The translations under genes were made by a program, and so were the position numbers. From the NCBI RefSeq assembly GCF_003934285.1, contig NZ_RQWJ01000003.1, positions 492,501 through 556,500 of the forward strand: a stretch of 64,000 nucleotides of DNA. Reading direction: 5' to 3'. Of the stretch, positions 63,647-64,000 are shown piece by piece. Under the pieces are notes generated by a model that had not been told where the DNA came from, did not search any database, and saw only the letters and a list, made by a program, of their open reading frames with translations. Origin of the DNA: Brevundimonas fluminis. GTDB taxonomy: Bacteria > Pseudomonadota > Alphaproteobacteria > Caulobacterales > Caulobacteraceae. How positions within the stretch are numbered: position 1 is the first letter of the stretch; each line of letters opens with the position of its first letter.

Positions 63647-64000
63647 CCGTCCGTCCCCCACGCCACGGCCCGCGCCGAAAGGGCGCCGTCGGGTCCGAAA
63701 TCGGCCACGCAGGACTGCGCCGCGAAGATCCGGTGCACTCCGGTGGCCGCTCCGGTCGACACCAGCTGTCCAGCCGTCAGCGCCCGCCCCCGCGCATGCA
63801 GAAGGTTCAGCAGGAAGGCCAGCGAGTCCAGCGGCCCGCCCGGCACCGTCGCGGCGCCCCCGTGCCCCACCTCCACCCCGTCGATCTCCATGCGGCAGGT
63901 CAGGTCGCTCAGGCGCCCCCGCCAGTCGGGGATGGAAGGCCCCAGGATCAGGCCCTGATTGTTGCCGAAGTCCGAGGCGGTGACGGCCGGGCCGTGGTCG
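63643..64000 (-). CDS. 2-keto-4-pentenoate hydratase-like protein (partial, 5' end beyond window)
   Basis: The last ~118 codons are present and the beginning lies past the window end. The sequence contains VTASDFGNNQGLILGP, a run typical of the MhpD/HpaH hydratase group of the fumarylacetoacetate hydrolase superfamily, then GGAATVPGGPLDSLAFLLN and the closing LVSTGAATGVHRIFA. These enzymes add water to 2-hydroxy-penta-2,4-dienoate-type products of aromatic meta-cleavage or homologous acids. It heads the visible part of the TRAP operon and overlaps dctP by ATGA. Confidence 0.85.
   Translation of the reverse strand, partial: DHGPAVTASDFGNNQGLILGPSIPDWRGRLSDLTCRMEIDGVEVGHGGAATVPGGPLDSLAFLLNLLHARGRALTAGQLVSTGAATGVHRIFAAQSCVADFGPDGALSARAVAWGTDG

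Overview
The window is about 64 kb of high-GC alphaproteobacterial chromosome. It looks like family Caulobacteraceae, perhaps Brevundimonas or a close relative. The grounds are the gapR-tacA neighbourhood, a TipF-type flagellar regulator, the rRNA operon ending 23S-5S-tRNA-fMet, the phoR-pstCAB-phoU-phoB order and the many DUF families typical of that group. Almost everything reads as core chromosome. I found no transposase, integrase, prophage or CRISPR array.

Layout. 1-893: 3' end of 23S rRNA, 5S rRNA, initiator tRNA-Met and a terminator. 894-2820: a small accessory patch, less GC-rich in places, with four small orphan genes lying between short hairpin repeats; it ends in a 13-bp copy of the tRNA 3' end. 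2938-9371: threonine-to-glycine catabolism (kbl, tdh) mixed with lipoproteins, a thermonuclease-like protein, a PiuC-type dioxygenase and a COX1-like membrane protein. 9486-17637: topoisomerase IB, rlmJ, ABM and GATase proteins, a Cys-repeat periplasmic protein, hemF, an M19 dipeptidase, a hybrid kinase without an ATPase domain, and trmL. 17821-20569: cytochrome bc1 complex (Rieske, cytochrome b, cytochrome c1). 20693-24300: secreted protein, M28 peptidase and lytic transglycosylase. 24722-27298: rpmJ, gapR with an overlapping partner, and a tacA-like sigma-54 regulator.

27399-36804: DUF1203, pepF, adenosine/adenine deaminase, argS, ispH, lspA with a DUF3035 lipoprotein, and tipF. 36908-43470: SDR, LpxL-like acyltransferase, receiver protein, M23 peptidase, DUF2093, xseA, purD and two very small membrane proteins. 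43467-45791: MHYT hybrid kinase. 45894-52525: complete phosphate regulon, phoR-pstC-pstA-pstB-phoU-phoB, with a Pho box at the phoR/pstC junction. 52786-57736: SPFH protein, Tat-exported gamma-glutamyltransferase, Hsp33 and a tailed SDR. 57775-59967: a fused SerB-SerA serine biosynthesis enzyme and rpsU. 60156-64000: COQ9 and a TRAP transporter operon whose first visible gene, a 2-keto-4-pentenoate hydratase-like enzyme, runs off the window.

The points most worth a second look are the repeat-bracketed gene patch behind tRNA-fMet, the SerB-SerA fusion, the hybrid kinase without an ATPase domain, two genes that seem to need CTG start codons (rpsU and the gene overlapping gapR), a threonine dehydrogenase lacking the structural-zinc cysteines, and five convergent gene pairs whose stop codons interlock in a shared CTAG.
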